From FEN-1322 sp041663425 (GTDB taxonomy: Bacteria; Omnitrophota; Gorgyraeia; 2-01-FULL-45-10): a stretch of DNA of 18,223 nt. The notes beneath the pieces are model-generated. The model was not told where the DNA came from, ran no database searches, and was given only the letters and a program-made list of their open reading frames with translations. Positions within the stretch are counted from its first letter, which is position 1, and each line of letters begins with the position of its first letter. Positions 5,687 to 13,766 of the stretch are shown here, one piece after another. Made by a program: the position numbers and the translations under genes. The stretch lies in assembly GCA_041663425.1 (NCBI GenBank), contig JBAYMS010000032.1:1-18223 (forward strand). The letters run 5' to 3'.

Positions 5687-8600
5687 ATGACACACTCCGA
5701 CTTTGTTCATCTTCATCTTCATACGCAGTATAGCCTGCTTGACGGCGCTTGCCTTTTAGAGTCTCTGATGCAGAAGATACGCGAATGCAAGATGCCTGCA
5801 TGTGCTATTACAGACCACGGTAATATGTTCGGCGCCATAGAATTTTATGATATGGCGATGAAGCATGGTATAAAACCTATCATCGGAAGCGAGCTTTACA
5901 TTGCTCCGAATTCCCGTTTCGAAAAATCCAGCCATGGAATTCACGATGCGTCATTCCACATACTTTTACTGGCCAAGAATGAGATCGGCTACAAAAATCT
6001 GATGAAGCTCGTCTCTGCCGGTTTTCTCGAAGGTTTCTATTACCGTCCCAGGATCGACAAGGATATACTTGCGAAATATAAAGAAGGGCTGATCTGCTCG
6101 ACCGCCTGCCTGAAAGGCGAGATACCTCACCTTATTTATACGAATCAGCTGGACCAGGCCAAAAAAGTCATCGACGAATATAAAAATTTATTCGGCAAAG
6201 AGAATTTTTACCTGGAAATACAGGACAATCTTATTCCGGAACAGGAAAAGGTAAACAGGGAGCTTATAAAAATAGCGCGCGATATGGATATAGGGCTTGT
6301 TGCTACGAACGACGTCCACTATATCGAGAAGGAGCATGCCAGGGCACACGAAACGCTCATGTGCATCCAGACCCAGACGACGATGGAAGACCCCAACAGG
6401 ATGCGGCTGCAGACGGACGAATTTTATTTTAAGACAAAAGAGCAGATGGGCCGTTCATTTGACAGCGTTGCACCTGATGCTATAAAAAATACTATGGCTA
6501 TAGCGGAGAAATGCAACCTGGAACTGGATTTCAAACACCATCACCTGCCAAAATATAAAGCTCCCGAAGGCAAGACGAGGGAAGGTTATTTGCGGGAGCT
6601 TGTTTACGAGGGCATTAAAAAGCGATATCCGAATGCGGATAAATCTGTGCATGACCGGGTTGAACACGAGCTCAAAGTTATAGAAAATTTCGGATACCCC
6701 AGCTATTTCTTGATAACATGGGACTTTGTCAATTACGCTAAAAATAACGGCATACCGGTCGGGCCGGGAAGGGGAAGTGCGGCCGGAAGCGTTGTCAGTT
6801 ACGCTCTCGGTATAACCAGCATAGATCCGCTTAAATATGACTTACTTTTCGAGAGGTTCTTAAATCCGGAACGTATAAGTCTGCCGGATATAGACATCGA
6901 CCTGTGCTATATCAGGCGAAATGAAGTAATCGAGTATATCGTAAAAAAATATTCCAAAGAGAATGTCGCCCAGATAATAACTTTCGGAACCATGTTGGCT
7001 AAAGGAGTCGTGAGAGATACCGGGCGTGCGCTCGGTATGGCTTACGGTGATGTGGACAGGATCGCAAAACTTATACCTACAGAGCTGGACATGACGCTTA
7101 GTCACGCTCTTGAGCAGGAACCGGAACTGCGCAACCTGTATAAGATGGATTCGAAGATAGCCCAGCTTATCGACACTTCGCTGGTTCTCGAAGGGCTTAC
7201 GAGGCATGCGTCGACACACGCCGCAGGCGTAGTTATAAGCGAAGAGCCGCTTGTCAACCACGTCCCGCTTTATAAAATTCAGGAAGGGCAGATTACTACC
7301 GCATATCCGATGACGTCTCTTGAGAAGATAGGCGTTCTGAAGATGGATCTTCTGGGATTGAGAACTCTTACGGTGCTGAGCGAAGCGCTCAAGATAATCA
7401 AGCGAACTAAAGGTATCGACCTGGACCTTGATACCATATCTCTCGAAGATAAAAAGACCTATAAGCTGCTGGCGAACGCGGAATCTGTCGGAGTGTTCCA
7501 GCTTGAATCTTCAGGCATGAGGGACCTTCTCAAGAAGCTGAAACCGGAAAAGTTTGAGGATATCATAGCTCTCCTGGCTCTCTTTAGACCGGGCCCTATA
7601 GGCTCAGGAATGCTTGACGATTTCATGAAGCGTAAACACGGCGAGATAAAAGTGCGCTACGATCATCCTCTCCTTGAACCAATACTTAAAGAGACGAATG
7701 GCGTTATTCTCTATCAGGAACAGGTAATGAGAATAGCATCGAACCTTGCAGGGTTTTCGCTCGCCCAAGCCGACAATCTGCGCCGCGCCATGGCAAAGAA
7801 GGTTCCCGAGGTAATGGCTCAGATGAGAGAGTTGTTTGTTACGGGGGGTGCTAAAAACGACGTTGACCGTAAAACCGCAATGAAGATCTTCGACCAGATA
7901 GAGTATTTTGCCGGATACGGTTTCAATAAATCGCATTCGGCCGCTTATGCGATGGTCAGTTTCAGGACGGCCTATCTGAAGGCAAATTTTCCAGTAGAAT
8001 TTATGACAGCGCTTCTGACAAGTGAAAAAGATAACCTCGATAAGATTGCCGTATATATAGCGGAATCGCAGAAGATGGGCATAAAGATACTGCCGCCCGA
8101 TGCGAACGAAAGCTATGCCAATTTTACCGTGGTCGGGGAGTCAATCCGGTTCGGCCTTCTGGCCATTAAAAACGTTGGTGCGGGTGCGATCGATTCGATA
8201 ATTAGCATGAGGCAGAAGAATGGTAAATATAAATCTTTATATGATTTTACAGAGAAGGTGGATTCCCGTCTAGTGAACCGCAAAGTCCTGGAAAGCCTTA
8301 TAAAATGCGGAGCCATGGATTCTTTCGGGTTTTACCGTTCACAGCTTTCCGCTATGATAGATAAAGCGCTTGAGGTGGCGGGGGGGATACAGAAGGACCG
8401 CGCCAACGGTCAGCTTTCGTTCTTCGATAAATTTGAAGACCAGGAAAATTTTAAAAAGACTTACCAGGAGATCCCTAACATACCGGAGTGGCCCGAGAAT
8501 CAGCTTCTGGCGCAGGAAAAGGAGATGCTAGGATTTTACATTACGAACCATCCCCTGGCACGATTTGACAAAATACTGAAGACTTATTCGACGTGCGCGA

Positions 8601-9133
8601 CTACGGAGCTGAGGAATTGTTCTGACGGGGCCGAGGTGCTCATAGGCGGAATAATAACCAAGGTGAAATTTACGACGACCCGCAAGACTAACGAGAAGAT
8701 GGCCATAGTTACGCTTGAGGACTTAAACGGAACGGTCGAGGTTCTTATTTTTCCGAGTGCGTTTGCTAATGCTGCGAACCTTGTGAAGCAGGATGCTATT
8801 GTATTTATTAAAGGGCGTCTGAGTTTACGTGAAGACGAACCTAAAATCGTGGCGAACGAAGTCGCATCCCTGGAATCTGTAAAAATGAAATACACGAAAG
8901 TAGTGGTCATAGATCTGCTTACAGCAGGCCTTGAGTCGGGTGCTCTGGAAAAACTTAAGAAAGTTCTGGGTAGATATCCGGGCCGTATTCCCGTCTACCT
9001 GACGTTTGTGAAGCCGGATGGCAAGCGCATGAGGATGACTGCCAATAATTCATTAGCCGTTGAACCGCACGAAGGATTGATCCGGGATATTGAGAAAATT
9101 TTTGGCCGCGATGTCGTCAGTTTTAAGACGTAG
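5687..9133 (+). CDS. dnaE: DNA polymerase III alpha subunit (DnaE)
   Basis: A 1148-residue replicative polymerase of normal DnaE length, which extends the chromosome as part of the Pol III holoenzyme. The N-terminal PHP domain starts at once (FVHLHLHTQYSLLDG), and its metal-ligand positions look complete: H10, H12, D19, H44, E69, H91, C141, D209 and H211. The palm has GPGRGSAAGS (359-368), the catalytic aspartates in PDIDID (D401, D403, D405) and the third in KMDLLG (D554). RHASTHAAGVV follows at 506-516. Helix-hairpin-helix-type and OB-fold (about 985-1065) segments follow. The start is fixed by the conserved beginning of the PHP domain even though no Shine-Dalgarno sequence precedes it. It has its own promoter and 123 bp of spacer behind it, so it is probably monocistronic. 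Confidence 0.97.
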   Translation: MTHSDFVHLHLHTQYSLLDGACLLESLMQKIRECKMPACAITDHGNMFGAIEFYDMAMKHGIKPIIGSELYIAPNSRFEKSSHGIHDASFHILLLAKNEIGYKNLMKLVSAGFLEGFYYRPRIDKDILAKYKEGLICSTACLKGEIPHLIYTNQLDQAKKVIDEYKNLFGKENFYLEIQDNLIPEQEKVNRELIKIARDMDIGLVATNDVHYIEKEHARAHETLMCIQTQTTMEDPNRMRLQTDEFYFKTKEQMGRSFDSVAPDAIKNTMAIAEKCNLELDFKHHHLPKYKAPEGKTREGYLRELVYEGIKKRYPNADKSVHDRVEHELKVIENFGYPSYFLITWDFVNYAKNNGIPVGPGRGSAAGSVVSYALGITSIDPLKYDLLFERFLNPERISLPDIDIDLCYIRRNEVIEYIVKKYSKENVAQIITFGTMLAKGVVRDTGRALGMAYGDVDRIAKLIPTELDMTLSHALEQEPELRNLYKMDSKIAQLIDTSLVLEGLTRHASTHAAGVVISEEPLVNHVPLYKIQEGQITTAYPMTSLEKIGVLKMDLLGLRTLTVLSEALKIIKRTKGIDLDLDTISLEDKKTYKLLANAESVGVFQLESSGMRDLLKKLKPEKFEDIIALLALFRPGPIGSGMLDDFMKRKHGEIKVRYDHPLLEPILKETNGVILYQEQVMRIASNLAGFSLAQADNLRRAMAKKVPEVMAQMRELFVTGGAKNDVDRKTAMKIFDQIEYFAGYGFNKSHSAAYAMVSFRTAYLKANFPVEFMTALLTSEKDNLDKIAVYIAESQKMGIKILPPDANESYANFTVVGESIRFGLLAIKNVGAGAIDSIISMRQKNGKYKSLYDFTEKVDSRLVNRKVLESLIKCGAMDSFGFYRSQLSAMIDKALEVAGGIQKDRANGQLSFFDKFEDQENFKKTYQEIPNIPEWPENQLLAQEKEMLGFYITNHPLARFDKILKTYSTCATTELRNCSDGAEVLIGGIITKVKFTTTRKTNEKMAIVTLEDLNGTVEVLIFPSAFANAANLVKQDAIVFIKGRLSLREDEPKIVANEVASLESVKMKYTKVVVIDLLTAGLESGALEKLKKVLGRYPGRIPVYLTFVKPDGKRMRMTANNSLAVEPHEGLIRDIEKIFGRDVVSFKT

Positions 9134-9136
9134 CGC

Positions 9137-9165
9137 TTGACTTTTAGAATATGTGATGTTAAAGT
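9137..9165 (+). promoter_or_regulatory. Candidate distal promoter of the HU-hisS-aspS operon
   Basis: TTGACT (9137-9142) and TAAAGT (9160-9165) with a 17-bp spacer, right after the dnaE stop. The -35 matches 5 of 6 positions and the -10 only 4 of 6. Confidence 0.4.
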
Positions 9166-9195
9166 AACTCCTTACGAGATAGGAAGTTATGTCCC

Positions 9196-9223
9196 TTGAC
9201 GCATTTTCAAGTACGACTACAAT
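9196..9223 (+). promoter_or_regulatory. Candidate proximal promoter of the HU-hisS-aspS operon
   Basis: TTGACG (9196-9201) and TACAAT (9218-9223) with a 16-bp spacer; each box matches consensus at 5 of 6 positions. Transcription would start near 9230, about 27 nt before the first gene. It is the stronger of two tandem candidates in this spacer. Confidence 0.6.
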
Positions 9224-9256
9224 TTTGCTCGGGACGATGGTGATCGGAGCCGAATC

Positions 9257-9685
9257 ATGAAGGATAAAAAGACCGAGATAGATATAAAAACCATGAACAG
9301 CTTTCTCGAATTCTGGGGAAAGTTTCATTCTATATATTCCGGAACTCTCGGGAAAGGGATAATAACAAAAGAAGATGAGGATAAATTTCTCGAGACAAAG
9401 CTTACGATGCGGAGTAAGTATGAGGAGCTTAAAGGATCGCTCGAGTATCGCTATATGCCGCACAGCAGGCTTACTGATCCGGTAACCGATATTCTTTCGA
9501 TCCAGACTATACGGTTTATTTCAGAAGACAATCTTAAGAAGTTAAATAACGACTGGAAAGATTCTTATATATTTTTAAATAACATATTTGAGCGGCTCAA
9601 GACGAGGAAGCGTCGCTTTAAAGAGTTTAGTGAGCTGGGTGTGTTCTTTAAGAGGATAAGAGAAAAAATAAGGACAAAAGTATGA
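9257..9685 (+). CDS. Conserved-looking cytoplasmic protein, unknown family
   Basis: A 142-residue protein I do not recognise. It has no signal peptide, membrane segment or cysteine. Composition and periodicity suggest it is mostly alpha-helical: an N-terminal helix with aromatics (NSFLEFWGKFHSIY), a central Lys/Glu-rich helix (about 37-60), a helix around 96-115 and a strongly basic C terminus (ERLKTRKRRFKEF, KRIREKIRTKV) that could bind nucleic acid. GGAG at 9245-9248 supports the start. Its stop overlaps the HU gene start by 4 bp (ATGA), so the two proteins are translated together and could work together, for example as an accessory nucleoid factor. That link is inference. Confidence 0.72.
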   Translation: MKDKKTEIDIKTMNSFLEFWGKFHSIYSGTLGKGIITKEDEDKFLETKLTMRSKYEELKGSLEYRYMPHSRLTDPVTDILSIQTIRFISEDNLKKLNNDWKDSYIFLNNIFERLKTRKRRFKEFSELGVFFKRIREKIRTKV

Positions 9686-9957
9686 CAAAAAAAGACATTG
9701 TAATGAAGATATCGGAAGAAACAGGCTTAAAACAGATCGATGTAAAACTGGTAGTGCAGAAGACGCTGGACCATATTACTGAGTCCGTTGCTGCGGGAAA
9801 AACGGTAGAGCTGCGCAATTTTGGTGTATTTAAAGTGAAGACGAGAAAGCCCCGGATAGGCAGGAACCCCAAGACGGGCGTTACCGTTTCGATACCTGAG
9901 AGGAAGGTTGTTTCTTTCAAGTCTGGAATGATAATGAAAAAGAAAGTTGTAAAATAG
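9682..9957 (+). CDS. HU/IHF-family DNA-binding protein
   Basis: A 91-residue nucleoid protein of standard length. The N-terminal helical dimerisation part (about 1-42) begins MTKKDIVMKISEETGL. The body has ELRNFGVFKV, and the DNA-clasping arm carries the conserved GRNPKTG with the intercalating-proline position, ending VVSFKSG with a Lys-rich tail. It bends and compacts DNA as a dimer. ELRNFGVF and the arm resemble both HU and IHF, and the sequence does not settle which; a single-gene homodimeric HU role is the default. It starts inside the stop of the upstream gene (ATGA) and is followed 2 bp later by hisS. Confidence 0.94.
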   Translation: MTKKDIVMKISEETGLKQIDVKLVVQKTLDHITESVAAGKTVELRNFGVFKVKTRKPRIGRNPKTGVTVSIPERKVVSFKSGMIMKKKVVK

Positions 9958-9959
9958 GA

Positions 9960-11225
9960 ATGAAGTATAAAACTATAAGAGGAACCAGGGATATCCTTCC
10001 GGCGGAAGCTTCGGGATGGCAGAAAATCGAAGCGGCGGCCAGGGATTTATTTAAAACATACGGTTACGGCGAAATACGCACGCCCATAATGGAAGAGACC
10101 GGCTTGTTCGTTAAGAGCGTCGGCGAAGATACCGATATAGTTAAGAAGGAGATGTTTTCTTTTCAGGACCGGGGGGAACGTGAGATAACTTTGCGCCCCG
10201 AAGGGACGGCGCCGATAGTTCGGGCATACATTGAAAACAACCTCGCAAGCGTAGAGCCTTTCCAGAAATTATATTACATAGGTCCGATGTTCAGAGCTGA
10301 GCGCCCTCAAGCCGGACGCCTGAGACAATTTACGCAGATAGGTGTTGAGGCGATAGGTTCGAACAGTCCTGCTCTGGATGCAGAAGTTATAATGGTCATG
10401 GCCAAGCTTCTCGATTCTTTCGGTGTTAAAAATTATACGATGAAGCTGAATAATCTCGGATGCTTGGAAGATAAAAAGAAATTGTCCGGGACGCTGAAAG
10501 AGTTGTTTACCGGGGCTGAGATTTCGGCGGTTCTGTGCGATGACTGTAAGCGAAGAGCCGGGACAAATCCCCTGAGAGTGCTCGACTGTAAAGTAGAGAG
10601 CTGTAAGGCTATAGTGCGGAAGCATTTTAAAGAGATAAAATTTCTCTGCGATGATTGTAAGAAACATTTTGATGATGTGCTGAAATTCCTGGACCTTACA
10701 AAAACTAAATATGTGGTCGATCCGTATATCGTGAGAGGACTGGATTATTACACGAGGACTGTATTTGAGGCGTCGTGTGAATCGCTGGGTGCGCAGAATG
10801 CCATAGGTGCCGGCGGCAGATACGATAATCTGATAAGCGATATGGGCGGGCCTCAGACGGGTGCCTGCGGATTTGCGATAGGAGTTGACAGGGTGCTGCT
10901 GGCTGCCGGAGAGGGTTCCGGCCAGGCAGGATCGGGCAGGATAGATGTGTTTGTTGCGCCGCTGGGCGAAGAGGCGTACGCGAAGGCATTTTTGGTGTTG
11001 GCGGATCTGCGGGGTTCTGGCATTGCCTGTGATATTGATTACGAGAACAGGTCACTGAAATCTCAGATGCGTTCAGCCGATAAACTGAAGGCGCGTTTTG
11101 TCCTTATAATAGGTGATGATGAGGTTAAAAAAGGCGAGGCTGCCTTAAGAGATATGCAGACCAAAGAACAGGTATTTATAGGTTTTGATAATCTGGCCGC
11201 CGCGATCAAAGGAAAGATAGGATAG
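9960..11225 (+). CDS. hisS: Histidyl-tRNA synthetase
   Basis: A 421-residue class II synthetase that charges tRNA-His, of normal length. GTRDILP (8-14) opens the catalytic core. TLRPEGTAPIVRAYIE (78-92) and motif 2 FRAERPQAGRLRQFTQ (111-126) bind ATP, RGLDYYTRT (259-267) and GAGGRYD (283-289) are the histidine-specific motifs, and motif 3 is GFAIGVDRVLL (304-314). The C-terminal anticodon-binding domain runs from about 327. Six cysteines in the insertion (C193, C196, C210, C215, C230, C233) form CXXC-type pairs that could hold zinc; similar Cys-rich insertions occur in other bacterial HisRS. The ATG is 2 bp after the HU stop, with little Shine-Dalgarno sequence, so translation is probably coupled. 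It is followed 3 bp later by aspS, a common pairing. Confidence 0.96.
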   Translation: MKYKTIRGTRDILPAEASGWQKIEAAARDLFKTYGYGEIRTPIMEETGLFVKSVGEDTDIVKKEMFSFQDRGEREITLRPEGTAPIVRAYIENNLASVEPFQKLYYIGPMFRAERPQAGRLRQFTQIGVEAIGSNSPALDAEVIMVMAKLLDSFGVKNYTMKLNNLGCLEDKKKLSGTLKELFTGAEISAVLCDDCKRRAGTNPLRVLDCKVESCKAIVRKHFKEIKFLCDDCKKHFDDVLKFLDLTKTKYVVDPYIVRGLDYYTRTVFEASCESLGAQNAIGAGGRYDNLISDMGGPQTGACGFAIGVDRVLLAAGEGSGQAGSGRIDVFVAPLGEEAYAKAFLVLADLRGSGIACDIDYENRSLKSQMRSADKLKARFVLIIGDDEVKKGEAALRDMQTKEQVFIGFDNLAAAIKGKIG

Positions 11226-11228
11226 AAA

Positions 11229-13001
11229 ATGTTAAGAACGCATACTTGTGGTGAATTGAACGAAAAATCTGTAGGTAAAAATGTCGAACTTTGCGGATGG
11301 GTGGGCAGCCGCCGCGATCACGGCAATATTATATTTATCGATCTACGGGATGGCTACGGCCTGACGCAGATAGTGTTTAATCCTCAGACAAAAGAGGGCG
11401 TTCACGAGATCGCTGAAGAGCTCCGTGCGGAATTTGTGGTGAAGGTCGAAGGTAAAGTTGCCATGCGTCCTGCGGGTACGGAAAATCCCAAGCTTAAGAC
11501 CGGCCTTATAGAAGTTCATGCTGAAAAAGTGATTGTCCTTAATAGGGCCGCTACTCCGCCTTTTGAAATAAGTGAAAATGTTTCTGTTACCGAAGAGACC
11601 AGGCTTAAATACAGATATCTGGATCTAAGGCGCGCTACAATGCAGAACAATATGAGGCTTCGCCATAAAGTCTGCAAGGTTGCCCGTGATTATTTCGACT
11701 CCAAGAATTTTGTAGAGGTTGAAACTCCGATACTTACCAAATCTACACCGGAAGGCGCCAGGGATTATCTTGTCCCGTCCAGAGTTAACCACGGCATGTT
11801 CTACGCGCTTCCGCAGTCCCCGCAATTATTTAAACAGATACTGATGGTCTCATCGTTCGATAGATATTTCCAGATAGCCAAATGTTTCAGGGATGAAGAC
11901 CTCAGGGCGGACAGGCAGCCCGAATTCACTCAGTTTGATATCGAGATGTCTTTTGTTACGGAAGAGGATATCTATGAGCTTTCCGAAGGACTGATGAAGA
12001 ATATATTGAAAGAGTCCATAGGATATGAACTTAAGACCCCCTTCCCTAGGCTGAAATATTCTGAGGCTATGGAGCGTTATGGCTGCGACAAACCGGATAC
12101 GCGATTTGCGCTTGAGCTCTCCGAGATCACGGATCTTGTTAAAAATTGCCAGTTTAAAATATTCCAGGAAGTTATAAAAAAAGGCGGCAAGATCATAGCG
12201 ATAAATGCAAAAGGCTGCGGAGCGTATTCGCGCGGACAGGTAGATGAATTGATAGAATTTGTAAAAGAATATGGTGCGAAAGGCCTTGCCAATTTTAAGG
12301 TCGAAAAAGATGCGCTGGTTTCCCAGATAGATAAGTTTTTCTCGAAAGAAGAGCTCGCGCTGGTCAAAACTAAATTGTCCGGTGAAGACGGTGACATGAT
12401 ATTCATAGTTGCTGATAAGGCGAGGATTGCGTATGATGCTATGTCAGCCCTGAGAAAATTCCTTGGCAAGAAACTGAATCTGATCGACGAAAAGAGATTT
12501 GATTTCCTGTGGATAACCGATTTCCCGCTATTCAAATATAATGACGAAGAGAAGCGCTGGGAATCTGAACATCATCCGTTTACCTCTGTGCATCCGGATG
12601 ATCTGAATCTGCTCGAGGGAGGCAAGTCGCTTGAGAAGGTCCGCTCCAGGTCCTACGATCTGGTCATAAACGGGACCGAGATAGGCTCCGGCAGTATAAG
12701 GATCCACGAGCGAAAAATGCAGGAACTGATATTTAAAACTATTGGTATAAGTGATGAGCAGGCAAGTCTGAGATTTGGATTTCTGCTCGATGCTTTTAAG
12801 TTCGGCGCTCCGCCGCACGGCGGAGTTGCTTTCGGGCTCGACCGGCTTATGACATTCTTAGTAGGCTGCGAGTCTATAAGGGACGTTATCGCATTTCCAA
12901 AAACGCAGAAGGCATTCTGTCCCATGTCGAATGCTCCGTCTGACGTTGATTTGAAACAGCTGGACGAACTGGGAATAAAGATAAAAAAGGAGGTAATATG
13001 A
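11229..13001 (+). CDS. aspS: Aspartyl-tRNA synthetase, probably non-discriminating
   Basis: A 590-residue bacterial-type class IIb enzyme. The N-terminal OB-fold anticodon domain (GWVGSRRDHGNIIFIDLRD, 23-41) is followed by the catalytic core with RYLDLRR, TPEGARDYLVPSR, the ALPQSPQLFKQ loop, motif 2 FRDEDLRADRQPEFTQ, and motif 3 FGLDRLMTFL. A bacterial GAD insertion lies between (about 285-415), with HHPFT after it. His31 and Gly83 (RPAG) match the pair that allows the Pseudomonas enzyme to charge both tRNA-Asp and tRNA-Asn; the E. coli discriminating enzyme has Leu and Lys there. This suggests Asp-tRNA-Asn is made and then amidated by GatCAB. An AGGA ribosome site at 11219-11222 fits the start. 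Its 3' end contains the ribosome-binding site and start codon of the next gene. Confidence 0.96.
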   Translation: MLRTHTCGELNEKSVGKNVELCGWVGSRRDHGNIIFIDLRDGYGLTQIVFNPQTKEGVHEIAEELRAEFVVKVEGKVAMRPAGTENPKLKTGLIEVHAEKVIVLNRAATPPFEISENVSVTEETRLKYRYLDLRRATMQNNMRLRHKVCKVARDYFDSKNFVEVETPILTKSTPEGARDYLVPSRVNHGMFYALPQSPQLFKQILMVSSFDRYFQIAKCFRDEDLRADRQPEFTQFDIEMSFVTEEDIYELSEGLMKNILKESIGYELKTPFPRLKYSEAMERYGCDKPDTRFALELSEITDLVKNCQFKIFQEVIKKGGKIIAINAKGCGAYSRGQVDELIEFVKEYGAKGLANFKVEKDALVSQIDKFFSKEELALVKTKLSGEDGDMIFIVADKARIAYDAMSALRKFLGKKLNLIDEKRFDFLWITDFPLFKYNDEEKRWESEHHPFTSVHPDDLNLLEGGKSLEKVRSRSYDLVINGTEIGSGSIRIHERKMQELIFKTIGISDEQASLRFGFLLDAFKFGAPPHGGVAFGLDRLMTFLVGCESIRDVIAFPKTQKAFCPMSNAPSDVDLKQLDELGIKIKKEVI

Positions 13002-13297
13002 AAGCTCGTTATCTGATGCTGGTAATGGTTGCTGCAATAGCTTTAACCGGATGCGAAAAAATTAGCAAGCCATATATTATGACTGTAGACAGGGTAGATC
13101 AGAGTAATACGGAAGGAAATAGAGGATATTTAAAAGGAACTCCGCCGCCGGCACAGGAGAGGACCAATCTTACCAGGCCTCTTATAGCAGTGGACATGGA
13201 CCTTGTAAGCATACAGGGTAAAGCCACTCAACCCACTACTATTGCTGTGAAGAAGCAAACTGCATCTGCGATGTCGGTAGAAGAAGAGACAAAATAA
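12998..13297 (+). CDS. Small lipoprotein, unknown function
   Basis: A 99-residue exported lipoprotein. The signal peptide ends in lipobox LTGC with the lipidated Cys at residue 19; the +2 residue is Glu, not the Asp that keeps enterobacterial lipoproteins in the inner membrane. The mature 81 residues have TVDRVDQSNTEGNRGYLKGTPPP (about 29-51), a segment I associate loosely with cell-surface proteins of Omnitrophota-like genomes, then a low-complexity, probably disordered tail. The start ATG overlaps the aspS stop (ATGA), behind a consensus AAGGAGGT (12987-12994) inside aspS, so it is translated efficiently on its own. Its function is unknown. Confidence 0.8.
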   Translation: MKARYLMLVMVAAIALTGCEKISKPYIMTVDRVDQSNTEGNRGYLKGTPPPAQERTNLTRPLIAVDMDLVSIQGKATQPTTIAVKKQTASAMSVEEETK

Positions 13298-13301
13298 AAT
13301 A

Positions 13302-13766
13302 ATGCTGACTATTCTTAATCTTCACCGTGCGTATAAAATAAATGAACGCCTTGTGAAAAGAATAGTGACGTATATTTTGAGGCGCGTCTTTCCGGGCGGA
13401 AAAACGGAACTTGGTTTTATATTCCTGACCGACCGGAAGATCAGGACCCTCAATAAAAAATATAAGGGTGAAGACAGGGCTACCGACGTGCTGAGTTTTG
13501 ACCTTAGTGTGCGTGAAGCGCATAGCTCTGTTCCGCTTTCCGGTGAAATATATATATCTGTCGATAAGGCCCGGAAAAATTCAAAAATATTCAATACCAG
13601 ATTCAAGGAAGAATTTGTACTTTATGTGATCCATGGCATTCTCCATCTTGTTGGGTACGATGATGAGAGCCCGAAGGATCGTGTCAGGATGGAGAAGAAG
13701 CAGGAGGAGATGCTTAAAATTTTATGCAGGAAAGAAAATTTGTCCAAAGTTTTAACGCGGCGGTAG
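13302..13766 (+). CDS. ybeY: Endoribonuclease YbeY, 16S rRNA maturation
   Basis: A 154-residue single-domain metalloprotein of normal family length. YbeY acts in 16S rRNA 3'-end maturation and ribosome quality control. The conserved RATDVLSF (59-66) includes the invariant Arg, and GEIYIS (81-86) follows. The zinc motif reads HGILHLVGYDD: H111 and H115 are present, but the third ligand, usually His in GYDH, is Asp121. Asp can bind zinc and I believe this variant occurs in other lineages, so the enzyme need not be dead. The ATG lies 4 bp after the lipoprotein stop with a poor ribosome site. The last 43 bp overlap the next gene in another frame. Confidence 0.93.
   Translation: MLTILNLHRAYKINERLVKRIVTYILRRVFPGGKTELGFIFLTDRKIRTLNKKYKGEDRATDVLSFDLSVREAHSSVPLSGEIYISVDKARKNSKIFNTRFKEEFVLYVIHGILHLVGYDDESPKDRVRMEKKQEEMLKILCRKENLSKVLTRR

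Noticed and set aside
10705..11055. 116-codon reverse-strand open frame inside hisS
   Set aside because: It is antisense to a well-conserved synthetase, has low-complexity Pro/Arg composition and shows no family motif; it is a shadow frame.
12077..12535. 152-codon reverse-strand open frame inside aspS
   Set aside because: It is antisense to the AspRS GAD/catalytic region, Ser/Phe-rich with no recognisable domain; explained by codon composition of aspS.
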